From the NCBI GenBank assembly GCA_028564705.1, contig JAPXFQ010002711.1:1-64000 (forward strand): a DNA stretch of 64,000 nucleotides. Reading direction: 5' to 3'. A program made the translations under genes and the position numbers. A model generated the notes under the pieces. The model worked only from the letters and a program-made list of their open reading frames with translations. It did not search any database and was not told where the DNA came from. Position 1 is the stretch's first letter. Each line of letters starts with the position of its first letter. Source of the DNA: Apricaphanius iberus (lineage: Eukaryota > Chordata > Actinopteri > Cyprinodontiformes > Aphaniidae). Below are positions 46,270 to 55,749 of the stretch, in pieces.

Positions 46270-47212
46270 GAGCCAGTAGATCCCCTACTGCATCCCGGGG
46301 GGTTCAACACGACTTACTTTCTGGTAGCAAAGAAAGATGGTGGACTCTGCCCTATTCTCAACCTGAGGGGTCTCAACAGGTTCCTGAAGGTCCTGAGATT
46401 TCACACACTAACCACTGCAGAGGTTCTGCATACGCTTGCCAGAGGGGAGTGGTTTACATCAGTAGATCTGAAGGATGCCTACTTCCACATCCCTATAGTG
46501 CAACAACACCGGCAATTTCTGTGGTTTGCTTTTCAGGGTACTTTTCATCCCATTTTCAGTTCAGGGTGCTCCCAATCGGTCTCTCCATTTCCCCTCGGGT
46601 GTTCACCAGGTGTGTGACCGAAGCTCTCTCGCACCTGCAGTCGCAGGGCATGAAAATCCTGCCCTATCTGGACGAATGGCTCGTTTGTGCACTATCCCAG
46701 TCTCAGGTGGTCCTGGCTACGGCATGTCTTCTCTCCCATGTGGCCCTCTTAGGCCTCCTGGTGAATTTCACAAAGAGTTGCCTGGTTCCGTCGTGGAGCA
46801 CAGTCTTTGTCAGGGTTACTCTCAATACAGTCACCATGAAGGCTTGCCCATCACCACTCCGAGTGGACAACATCGTCCACCTCCTCCTCCCATTTCGGGA
46901 GGGCAGGCAGTGGCGCTTTGTGACGTTCTTGCGCCTCCTAGGGAAACTGATGGCTGCTGCTGCTGTGGTTCTTCTAGCGCTATTGTCACTGCTTCCCCTC
47001 CAGAGGTGGCGCCACACCTTTCATCTGGCTGTCAAGTGGCACGGCACAGGAGACTCAAGGTGTCACGGCGTTGCCTTGTTACTCTTGCCCCATGGAGGGA
47101 GCGGTCGTTTCTCCTCCAGGACGTGCCCATGGGTTCCGTTGCATCCCGTCGGGAAACCATCACAACGGACACCTCCCTCTCAGGATGGGGTGCTGTGTGG
47201 CAGACAGCTTAG
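46270..47212 (+). pseudogene. DIRS reverse transcriptase / RNase H
   Basis: Reading across two phases: LVAKKDGGLCPILNLRGLNR, GEWFTSVDLKDAYFHIPIVQ (catalytic Asp A), FQFRVLPIGLSISPRVFTRC, and MKILPYLDEWLVCA, where the catalytic YLDD motif is YLDE. RNase H-type TDTSLSGWGAVW lies near 47165. Frameshifts occur around 46260, 46320 and 47020. No stop interrupts the RT palm (46449-47000). Confidence 0.75.
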
Positions 47213-47275
47213 GGGCTGTGTTCCGTACGAGACCGCTCACAGCATTACCCATGGCAAAGATGTCCATGGGTAATG

Positions 47276-47740
47276 CCAACAAAATTATGATTAAGACTAA
47301 ATGATAAAAAGCAGATATAAATTAGAATAATATGTATTAACCAAGTGGATATAAATAGATACAAAACATTAATAAAAACAGCAGGAGTCTCCGATGTGTA
47401 AGGTGTGTCAGAATGAGGGTGACTGTGTATGTGTGCATGTTCGTGTGTGAGTGAGCATATACGTGTGGGAGGGGGCTAAGAAACTACAGCTGTGTATGAG
47501 ATGTAGAAGAATCAAAGAGAATAAAAGAAAGAAAGTGTGGAGAGGTATTGAGGAGAAGGATGGCTTCAGGAACAGGGGTGACTTTTCTCCTTTGAGTTCT
47601 ACAGGCAGGGCAGCGGAGACAACGACCAGAGGGGAGCCACTGGAATACAGAGTGAAGGGCATGTGAAGGATCTTTTATATTTTTACTGCTAGGGTCAGTG
47701 TCTGTTGGTCGTAAATTTGAGTTCTTACAGACCAGCCAAT
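47276..47740. other. No gene recognised
   Basis: Purine-rich on the plus strand (47500-47580) with a GTGTGTG-rich tract at about 47425-47460. No gene or bounded element supported. Confidence 0.35.
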
Positions 47741-47744
47741 GATC

Positions 47745-48085
47745 TTAGAGCAAGCCGAAACAATTTTCTGCAAATGTTTTCTGTTGTAAATGCTTATGGA
47801 GGGGAACCAGCAGGTGAGGACATTGCTGACACCTACTGAGAATTTCCTCGGTGCTTGAGGAGCATCTCAGCAGGTCTTCAAAGATGCTGCCCAGAGACCT
47901 GAACTCCTTGACCAGCTCCACTGGCCCCCCATGGATGGAGGAAGCTGCTGTAGTCAGGTCCCCCTGCTGCTTGGAGAAGGTCACAACCATCTCCTTGGTT
48001 TTACCAACGTTCAGTTTTAGGCATGAATTATCACACTGCTCTATGAACTCCTCTAAACCATCCTCCAAAGGTGGAAATCTTTAAA
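47745..48085 (-). pseudogene. LINE C-terminal fragment
   Basis: Minus-strand 107-codon frame with EEFIEQCDNSCLKLNVGKTK, EMVVTF and FRSLGSIFEDLL, then SRCQQ. This is the region between RT and C-terminal tail of a fish LINE. Ends frameshifted at the tail. Confidence 0.7.
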
Positions 48086-48172
48086 GAAGAATCACTCAGG
48101 CGATCCAATCTATTTTCAGCTTTACAAGTGTTTAATCCTATTTATGTACACACCAGTACTACTACTACTATT

Positions 48173-48576
48173 TTAACGTCTTAAGCCCGAGGCTGTTTTT
48201 TCCTCATTTGGCATACCTACACTCTGGAAGGCTTTTTACAGCTTGTAAAAAGTCTAAAATGTTCAAATTGCTCTCATATAATAGGAAGGTCTATGGGAAT
48301 ATTGTGAATTGAAATTATAGTGGGCATGAGTAATTGAGGTTTAAAGAGTGAAAATATGAAATATGAATATGATTTTCGCCTGAAAAAATACACAATAGCA
48401 GCTTGTTTTCATTTTAAAGAAGCAAATAAACATCATAACTAGTAACTACTAATTTTTATTGACTTTTGACCAACTGTTGGTGTCTGTAATAACAAATAAT
48501 TGAAAACTGAATGTTACATGTTACTCTAGAAAGCCGTGCCCGCCAAAAATGGGGGCTAGTGGGCTTAAGGGGTTAA
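48173..48576. mobile_element. MITE with TTAA target sites (piggyBac-like)
   Basis: 404 bp whose outermost bases are TTAA on both sides. Inverted ends are TTAACGTCTTAAGCCC and GGGCTTAAGGGGTTAA. The interior is A/T rich and non-coding. TTAA targets fit piggyBac or Kolobok; the CTTAAGCCC ends favour a piggyBac-type MITE. Confidence 0.65.
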
Positions 48577-50585
48577 GCAACCAATAATGCAATCTGAAGC
48601 AAGAGGGATTTCTAGCAAGGAGTGTGGCATCTTGGGTGCCTCACGATTCCGATTCGGGTGCTATGATTCGATTATAAAAACAAAACAAAAAATTTCAAAA
48701 AATATTTTCCCATTTAGGTTTTTTTAATTCCTCCCATGGGTACTAACTTTCTACTTTTAAATCTAATCAGTTTCCCTTAATTGAAGTATCCAAACTAGCT
48801 TTTGCTTTGGAGAACCACAAATAACGCCAAGATATGTCCAAAGATGTTTAATAATAGTAATAATATGAATATATAGGTCACTTCAGTGAATATCAACTTC
48901 AGCGTCATTTGCGGCAAGATTACATGTAAAGTCTATGGTTGCGTCCGTCAGAGGCCTGTCAGGGTCTATGAGGCGCTTTGTGTGCGTTGGTTATGTCAAT
49001 TGTTCAAGCCTTACTTGTGTTTCAAGAGGCAAAATAGCAAACGCAAGCAACACAGAAGTTCAGCTAGCTGAACTTTTGACGGATTTGACGCACATGACAC
49101 AGTGCACCAACCAATCAGAGGATCTCACTGAACTGACATCACCAGACATCAATGTTGTCTAGCCAATCACAATCCCTTGCATTTTCAAACAGTAGTGAAA
49201 CGCCTGCCAACGAGCTTTGCAAACTTCAGCTTAAAAATGTATTCGTCAAGCAAGTATGCAGCGTGAACAAACCATAAGTCAGTGGTTTCAAAACGTATAA
49301 TTTATAAAGTCTCAGCCTTCTTAACGCACCTAACATTAACTACCTGAGATTTTGCTGTTGGACATAAATAAAGTACACTGTACTGTATTTACTGGGTAAG
49401 TAATATTATATTTAGAAAATACAATCAATAAAAAATGCTCAATCTTACTTATGAAAGTTATCCCCCAAGCCCTAGTCTCAGCAGTCAGCTGATTTGAACA
49501 GTAATACGCACAAAATTCAGGCATCTTATTGCTGTTTTGGTGGAAGTCTGCAGATGGGAATACTGGTCCAATCTGGCATTTCTTACCTCAGAGCTGCCAA
49601 TACAGGGACAACTCTTTATTATTTCAATGGCCACATTAATGATGATGATGTGATTATGTAATTAATATGCAAATTATCAAGTGACGTCATTAGGCAACAT
49701 CTAGCGACTTTCTGCATAGACGTAGACGCCTCATGGAGCGAATTTTGCCACTGCTGCGATACGTCAGCGTCACCGCCATATTGGATGTGACAAAGCTGCG
49801 CTGTAAAGTAATACAAGTAAATAGACTTAATTATATAATGCGCCTTTCTAAAATGAAATTTTTTTAATGCCTCTTATTTATTTATTTAAACATGCACTAC
49901 TATACTTGAGAAACAGTTAGGAAACAAAATGAATGTATTTAATCTTCTCAAAGGTCTAAAATAAGAACTGTATTGACCACCACAGAGTGTGGCTGTCACA
50001 CATGGAGAGCTCCACACTCACTCTGCCTCCGTTAGCCGCTTTCAGCCCGTTGTCATTTTTAATCTATGTTTAATATGTACATTTCAAGATATCTCTACGT
50101 TTATTCTAAATATTTGTTTCTATTTTTTTATTGTTTTACGTTTTTTTTAGATTCTAATTAATACGTGTACAGTACAAAAGGAAGTTTCTTTCCCTGTGTG
50201 TAACTGTTTTTTCCTAAATTTATTTAGTATTCTGATCACTAATCACTTGCATCTGTTTTGCTTAGAGGGAGTCCCACTGTGGATGCGCATCCACATGTGA
50301 TGAATAAAGATATATCTGAATCTCTGAAACACGCACACACACTCATTTTACTGTCCCATACCAACTATACTTATAAAGCACTAAAACAACCACAGCTGGA
50401 AAAAGGTAATACACACAACAAAAATAATTAATATGAAGAAAAAAAAAAGAAATTAAAATACAAATATAAAAAATAAAATAAAATAAACAAACACAAAAAC
50501 AACTAAAATTCAACATAATAAAACCAATTAAATCAAATAAGATCAAATAAAACAGTCACAAGAAGGCGGCATATTTTCTCCAACA
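48577..50585. other. Non-coding, repeat-rich spacer
   Basis: No gene. Notable: a GATTCCGATTCGGGTGC stretch near 48640 typical of decayed hAT debris. Near 49685-49800, on the minus strand, CACATCCAATATGGCGGTGA followed by CGCTGACGTAT resembles the plus-strand flank at 55770-55802. A YY1-like GCCGCCATATTGG-type core and CRE-like TGACGT motifs are included. The end (50410-50560) is A-rich. Confidence 0.35.
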
Positions 50586-51526
50586 GGTGTTACGTCGAGC
50601 CGCGTTTCCCCGTCAGATACGGTTTCCCCTGCGTCTGCGCACCGCTCCGCGGCTCGCACGCGGCAAATAGCGCGCGTGCTTGTTCAGCGCTCGTAACAGC
50701 GAACCGTGCTTGAGCCTCAAGACAACTACAGACACAGTGAAAGCTTACCTGCGTGAAGTTTGCCCCCCACCCTTACGCAAAACTCAGTGAAAATAGCCAC
50801 AGTCATTTGTGCTGTCTTAGTGCTGGTTTCTGCAGAAAAAAAATAAATCATTTCTGCTGTTTTAGTTTTTAAAATATACCCTAATTTTGGTCAATCTAAG
50901 TTCACAGCAGAAATTTCCATTTGTGCTGTTTTGGTTTTTCAGATATAACAACTTTATAATGATGCGATGATGTCACACACACACACACACACACAAATAT
51001 ATATATATATATATATAAAAACAGGGGAAACGGTATCTGATGGCCAAGAAACACCCGTCAGATACCGTTCCCCCTCATTTAAACAGGGGAAACGGTATCT
51101 GATGGCCAAGAAACACCCGTCAGATACCGTTCCCCCTCATTTAAACAGGGGAAACGGTATCTGATGGCCAAGAAACACCCGTCAGATACCGTTCCCCCTC
51201 ATTTAAACAGGGGAAACGGTATCTGATGGCCAAGAAACACCCGTCAGATACCGTTCCCCCTCATTTAAACAGGGGAAACGGTATCTGATGGCCAAGAAAC
51301 ACCCGTCAGATACCGTTCCCCCTCATTTAAACAGGGGAAAAGGTATCTGATGGCCAAGAAACACCCGTCAGATACCGTTCCCCCTCATTTAAACAGGGGA
51401 AACGGTATCTGATGGCCAAAAAACACCCGTCAGATACCGTTCCCCCTGATTTAAAAAGGGGAAACGGTATCTGATGGCCAAAAAACACCCGTCAGATACC
51501 GTTCCCCCTTATTTAAACAGGGGAAA
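50586..51526 (+). repeat. Left terminal inverted repeat of the hairpin-satellite element
   Basis: Order from the tip: GGTGTTACGTCGAGCCGCG, a copy of the core motif (TTTCCCCGTCAGATACGG, 50605-50622), a CG-rich block, about 270 bp of unique sequence, (CA)n and (TA)n at 50974-51018, then eight 62-bp units. Confidence 0.85.
51021..51526 (+). repeat. Array of eight 62-bp hairpin units (left)
   Basis: Units start at 51021, 51083, 51145, 51207, 51269, 51331, 51393 and 51455, with a partial ninth at 51517. Each unit holds GGGGAAACGGTATCTGATGG, a short spacer CCAAGAAACAC, and the inverted arm CCGTCAGATACCGTTCCCCC, then CTCATTTAAAC. The two innermost units carry CCAAAAAACAC in place of CCAAGAAACAC; other unit differences are single bases. 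Confidence 0.95.
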
Positions 51527-51921
51527 ATGTGTTTTTTTAGAAATGAATGATCACACATTTTACCAGAACAGTAAAAAAAAAAATTAAATACTTTGATTTG
51601 GTCCAGATCACACATATGTTTAATATTTCAACATAACATTGACAGACATATTGGCTGGACAAAGACGGATACCTAATTACAAAACACGCCAGGAACGATC
51701 GTCTTTGAGTTCAAAACTTAACAGATACTGTTACACTATCTGGAACATAGGCTGTAAACATATGTAGTCCGAGTAACATAATAATTTAACATAAATAAAA
51801 TGTGCTTCTTTTAAAATCTAAAATAAATAAAACAATAAAAACAATTAGCATAATTCCAAGTGCAAAAATAACACTGAACAAATGTTCGAGTTGTGACAAA
51901 ACGTCCACATCTCCTCTTCCC

Positions 51922-52011
51922 TCAACAGGCTTTACAAATAAAAGCTGCTGATGTGTCTGAACATCCGGAGCAAACATGGTGAAACCAACGGCCACAGACA
52001 TCACAGGATAT
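51922..52011 (-). pseudogene. Last exon of element gene: second half of a PHD-type zinc finger
   Basis: Minus strand: TTTGTTCTGCAG acceptor (AG at 52012-52013), then 29 codons and a TGA. The peptide begins ISCDVCGRWFHHVCSGC and ends FICKAC. The pattern Cys-x2-Cys, Trp-Phe-His, x2-Cys, later Cys-x2-Cys is the C-terminal half of a PHD (C4HC3) finger, including the conserved Trp before His. PHD fingers at the C-terminus occur in several transposon-encoded proteins and bind histone tails. The frame is phase 0 with the upstream exon. Another open frame in a different phase here (51786-52022) is a shadow. Confidence 0.65.
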
Positions 52012-52387
52012 CTGCAGAACAAAAAAAGTTAGATTTATTGTACCCTATTGTACTATATCATTTTAATTTGTTTAAATGTTTCACCTAATATTAACAATTA
52101 TTATTGCCTAAGAGTGTAAAGAATTTGATCTTAGGCTCTATATGCAAAATGAACAGTGTTTACCAATGTTTACTGCGAGTGTGCATTAAGGGAGACAGAT
52201 TTATAATGCACCCAAAATTATTTAACAAAATTTATTAAGTACCATTGTTAAATTGTTATTTTGCCTCTACCTTGTAGGATACTTTTTGTGCTATTGATTG
52301 AGGATTGCTATTATCATTCCTAGATATAAAAAAAAAAATCTAGAGATTACGTGCCCTGACAACATCAAAGTCTATGTAAGTGCTTAC

Positions 52388-52640
52388 TACAATATACCAG
52401 ACCTTGCCCATCCATAATGTTTCATCGCAGGCAAACATTTTCTGGGCCAAAGCAAAAAAATAATTGTGGCTCAACAAATCCAAAAATATTTGTTAATCAT
52501 AAGCCTTCTGTCCATTATCATAAAATGTATCTGTCCTTCATCTTCACATGAACACAAAAGTTGATTTTTGGATTTTAGGGGTTCTTCTTTCCCTCTGGAC
52601 ATAAGGCCATCTCCCAAAGCATCAATCACAAAAAAATGTC
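52388..52640 (-). pseudogene. Upstream exon of element gene, frameshifted
   Basis: Minus strand: FFVIDALGDGLMSRGKEEPL, KSKNQLLCSCEDEGQ and MIMDRRLMINK, then a shift in a T-run near 52470, then FLDLLSHNYFFALAQKMFAC and DETLWMGKVWYIV, ending at donor GTAAGCAC (52387). Joining to 52011 keeps phase 0. LLCSC might be the first Cys pair of a zinc finger. Domain not recognised; an upstream exon is presumably lost under the Gypsy insertion. Confidence 0.4.
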
Positions 52641-53099
52641 CTCATGTGGAAGTACGGTCACATATGCCTGCTTCAGATGCCAAAAAAACACTTTAACTTC
52701 TCAGCTTGCACAGTGTGGTCCAGGAGCTATACAAAGCCATTTACTTGCACCTCTGAATTTAATTAAAATTATTACATTCTATATGAAGAGCCCTGTAGAT
52801 GTTGAGACGTCATTTGTGTAATCTGCATCCAGGCCCTCTCCCCCAACACCCTGGCCCCAGTCCTCCTGCCTCCAGGCCCCCTGGCCCCTGTCCTCCCGCC
52901 TCCAGGCCCCCTGCTGCACCACCTCCAGAACCAGGGCCACCAGACGAACCGTGGCACCCACGCTTAAGCACCCCTTCACGGACTACACCAAGTAGTACGT
53001 GCCGCCAAAATCCTCGTGCCTCTGGTAAGGCAGAAAGTTTCTCGTGCCTCTGGTAAGGCAGAGAACCGCACCAAGGAGGGGAGCAGCCGCACTTACATA

Positions 53100-53535
53100 A
53101 CACGCCTCTGGTTCCTGACTCTTCCGAGGGTGTTCAGGCGAACACCCCTCCGGTTCCTGATTCCACCGAGGGTGTTCAGGCGAACACGCCTCCGGTTCCC
53201 GACTCTTCCGAGGGTGTTCAGGCGAACACGCCTCCGGTTCCCGACTCCGCCGAGGGTGTTCAGGAGAACACGCCTCCGGTTCCTGCCTCGTCCAAGGGTG
53301 TTCAGGAGAACACGCCTCCGGTTCCCGACTCCGCCGAGGGTGTTCAGGAGAACACGCCTCCGGTTCCTGCCTCGTCGAGGGTGTTCAGGAGAACACGCCT
53401 CCGGTTCCCGACTCCGCGAGGGTGTTCAGGCGAACACGCCTCCGGTTCCTGACTCGGCCGAGGGTGTTCAGGCGAACACGCCTCCGGTTCCTGACTCTCG
53501 TCCGAGGGTGTTCAGGCGAACACGCCTCCACCTCT
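53100..53535 (+). repeat. 42-bp coding minisatellite (EGVQANTPPVPDSS)
   Basis: About ten units containing GAGGGTGTTCAGGCGAACAC and GCCTCCGGTTCCCGACTC. In phase it encodes the 14-residue repeat EGVQANTPPVPDSS with A/E and S/A variation. Single-base losses (near 53375 and 53415) break the frame, so the long open frames in other phases are artefacts of the repeat. Confidence 0.9.
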
Positions 53536-54400
53536 AAGCTCAAGGTTCCACGCCGCCGGCCTCCAAGGCTCAAGGTTCCACGCCGCCGGCCTCCAAGGCT
53601 CAAGGTTCCACGCCGCCGGCCTCCAGGGCTCAAGGTTCCACGCCGCCGGCCTCCAAGGCTCAAGGTTCCACGCCGCCGGCCTCCAAAGCTCAAGGTTCCA
53701 CGCCGCCGGCCTCCAAGGCTCAAGGTTCCACGCCGCCGGCCTCCAAGGCTCAAGGTTCCACGCCGCCGGCCTCCAAGGCTCAAGGTTCCACGCCGCCGGC
53801 CTCCAAGGCTCAAGGTTCCACGCCGCCGGCCTCCAAGGCTCAAGGTTCCACGCCGCCGGCCTCCAAGGCTCAAGGTTCCACGCCGCCGGCCCCCAAGGCT
53901 CAAGGTTCCACGCCGCCGGCCCCCAAGGCTCAAGGTTCCACGCCGCCGGCCCCCAAGGCTCAAGGTTCCACGCCGCCGGCCCCCAAGGCTCAAGGTTCCA
54001 CGCCGCCGGCCCCCAAGGCTCAAGGTTCCACGCCGCCGGCCTCCAAGGCTCAAGGTTCCACGTCGCCGGCCTCCTCGTCTGTTGGTTCCTCGCCGCCGGC
54101 CTCCTCGTCTGTTGGTTCCTCGTCGCCGGCCTCCTCGTCTGTTGGTTCCTCGTCGCCGGCCTCCTCGTCTGTTGGTTCCTCGCCGCCGGCCTCCTCGTCT
54201 GTTGGTTCCTCGTCGCCGGCCTCCTCGTCTGCTGGTTCCTCGTCGCCGGCCTCCTCGTCTGCTGGTTCCTCGTCGCCGGCCTCCTCGTCTGTTGGTTCCT
54301 CGTCGCCGGCCTCCTCGTCTGTTGGTTCCTCGTCGCCGGCCTCCTCGTCTGTTGGTTCCTCGTCGCCGGCCTCCTCGCCTGCTGATCCCTCGCCGCCGGC
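53536..54400 (+). repeat. 30-bp coding minisatellite, two unit types
   Basis: About 17 units of type A (CTCAAGGTTCCACGCCGCCG plus GCCTCCAAGG, encoding GSTPPASKAQ), then from about 54060 about 11 units of type B (GTTGGTTCCTCGTCGCCGGC, encoding GSSSPASSSV). All unit lengths are exactly 30 bp. Block-wise point variants (CCTCC versus CCCCC at 53890-54010) show recent local expansion. Homologous to the older region 25245-27060. Confidence 0.95.
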
Positions 54401-54508
54401 CGCCACGTCATGGGTCTTCTGGGGACTGTGGTTTTGTCCCTCCGTCCTGGACCCCCTCCTCCCGCCCTGGCTTGAGTTTCCTACTTGGTGCGCCAGGTGG
54501 CGCACCTT

Positions 54509-54521
54509 GAGGGGGGGGTAT
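54509..54521 (+). promoter_or_regulatory. Polypurine tract of Gypsy element
   Basis: GAGGGGGGGGTAT immediately precedes the LTR start TGTCATG, the expected place of the plus-strand primer for reverse transcription. Confidence 0.75.
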
Positions 54522-54851
54522 TGTCATGATCCGTCCCTGTCTGTGTTGTTTATTCCTCCTTGTTTCCTCCCAGTCTGTTTTAGTTACTTAGTCCTAGTTT
54601 GTTTCACCTGTTGTCTTATTAGTCCTCCCTGTGTTTTCTGCCTCTGCTCCCAGGTGTTCCACGTTTCCCAATTACCCTCCCCACAGTATATATACCCTTC
54701 TGTGTCTGTCTGTCCTCGTCGGGTCGTTGTTGTCGCTACCTCCCCTAGTTCTCTGTGCTTCTCGTCTTTTTTTGGACAATTAATAAACATGGGCCGTAAG
54801 AGCCACAAACGCCGCTCCGCATCTGGGTCCTCCTTGAGCCTAAACATGACA
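54522..54851 (+). mobile_element. 3' LTR of Gypsy element
   Basis: 330 bp from TGTCATGATCCG to AAACATGACA, with a TATATATACCC box near 54690 and AATAAAC near 54782. Same end structure as the LTRs at 8720-9017 and 24235-24503. Confidence 0.85.
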
Positions 54852-55326
54852 CTGACGGGTGTTTTTTGGCCATCAGATACCGTTTCCCCTGTTTAAATGA
54901 GGGGGAACGGTCTCTGACGGGTGTTTCTTGGCCATCAGATACCGTTTCCCCTGTTTAAATGAGGGGGAACGGTATCTGACGGGTGTTTCTTGGCCATCAG
55001 ATACCGTTTCCCCTGTTTAAATGAGGGGGAACGGTATCTGACGGGTGTTTTTTGGCCATCAGATACCGTTTCCCCTGTTTAAATGAGGGGGAACGGTATC
55101 TGACGGGTGTTTCTTGGCCATCAGATACCGTTTCCCCTGTTTAAATGAGGGGGAACGGTATCTGACGGGTGTTTCTTGGCCATCAGATACCGTTTCCCCT
55201 GTTTAAATGAGGGGGAACGGTATCTGACGGGTGTTTCTTGGCCATCAGATACCGTTTCCCCTGTTTAAATGAGGGGGAACGGTATCTGACGGGTGTTTCT
55301 TGGCCATCAGATACCGTTTCCCCTGT
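54852..55326 (-). repeat. Array of hairpin units (right)
   Basis: Reverse complement of the left array, with GGCCATCAGATACC cores at about 54870, 54932, 54994, 55056, 55118, 55180, 55242 and 55304. The innermost unit is cut by the end of the Gypsy LTR at 54851. Unit variants (TTTTTT versus TTTCTT in the loop) also occur here, in a different order from the left array. Confidence 0.95.
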
Positions 55327-55327
55327 T

Positions 55328-55361
<34 letters not shown>

Positions 55362-55749
55362 ACATCATCGCATCATTATAAAGTTGTTATATCTGAAAAA
55401 CCAAAACAGCACAAATGGACATTTCTGCTGTGAACTTAGATTGACCAAAATTAGGGTATATTTTAAAAACTAAAACAGCAGAAATGATTTATTTTTTTTC
55501 TGCAGAAACCAGCACTAAGACAGCACAAATGACTGTGGCTATTTTCACTGAGTTTTGCGTAAGGGTGGGGGGCAAACTTCACGCAGGTAAGCTTTCACTG
55601 TGTCTGTAGTTGTCTTGAGGCTCAAGCACGGTTCGCTGTTACGAGCGCTGAACAAGCACGCGCGCTATTTGCCGCGTGCGAGCCGCGGAGCGGTGCGCAG
55701 ACGCAGGGGAAACCGTATCTGACGGGGAAACGCGGCTCGACGTAACACC
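54852..55749 (-). repeat. Right terminal inverted repeat
   Basis: Mirror of the left repeat: array, (TA)n/(GT)n at 55327-55360, unique block, CG-rich block, tip ending CGCGGCTCGACGTAACACC at 55749. It contains an outward-facing CAG|GTAAGC splice-donor-like site at 55584-55592 on the plus strand; the left repeat has the same site facing outward on the minus strand. Confidence 0.9.

Larger units (their letters stand above)
44560..47275 (+). mobile_element. DIRS-type retrotransposon, 3'-truncated
   Basis: A gag-like ORF and an RT/RNase H region with DIRS-specific sequence follow each other on the plus strand. The tyrosine recombinase, methyltransferase-like domain and inner complementary region expected downstream are missing, as sequence identity ends near 47275. 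No inverted terminal repeats were recognised. Confidence 0.75.
52820..54851 (+). mobile_element. Gypsy-type retrotransposon 3' end inside the TIR element
   Basis: A Pro/Ser-rich C-terminal coding region, polypurine tract and 3' LTR in the correct order. No pol core and no 5' LTR are present; the left limit near 52820-52840 is set by the change to C-rich sequence. The LTR ends flush against a hairpin unit of the right array, so integration was into that array and the remaining left side has been deleted or rearranged. Confidence 0.75.
50586..55749. mobile_element. Large TIR element with hairpin-satellite termini (5.16 kb), unclassified
   Basis: The two ends read GGTGTTACGTCGAGCCGCG inward and are exact inverted copies. 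The inverted similarity continues for about 0.9 kb on each side, with about one mismatch seen in the ~300 bp between tip and array apart from microsatellite length. CTCCAAC lies just outside both ends (50578-50584 and 55752-55758), a candidate 7-bp target duplication if the outermost one or two bases are counted in the element. The interior keeps the end of a minus-strand gene with a PHD-type half-finger and a Gypsy 3' end. I do not recognise the family. It is probably non-autonomous in its present form. Confidence 0.75.

Noticed and set aside
51021..51526. CRISPR-like appearance of regular 62-bp repeats with palindromes
   Set aside because: There are no unique spacers: the whole unit repeats, the host is a vertebrate, and the array forms part of an inverted terminus.
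51786..52022. 78-codon minus-strand frame with a hydrophobic tail
   Set aside because: It overlaps the PHD exon in another phase. The PHD frame has the metal-binding pattern, an in-phase upstream exon and proper splice sites.
54050..54505. Acidic 151-codon minus-strand frame (EEAGDEEPTDEEAGDEEP)
   Set aside because: Antisense of the Gypsy minisatellite; strictly periodic and without a start context.
53385..54510. Long open frames (up to 362 codons) on both strands, Arg/Pro-rich or Trp-Asn-Leu-rich
   Set aside because: They follow from a 30-bp period that is a multiple of three, so all six frames stay open. Only the GSTPPASKAQ / GSSSPASSSV frame matches the older Gypsy copy.
50586..55749. 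Interpretation as a Polinton/Maverick because of long TIRs
   Set aside because: No polymerase, integrase, ATPase or protease sequence, size far too small, and no 6-bp target duplication.
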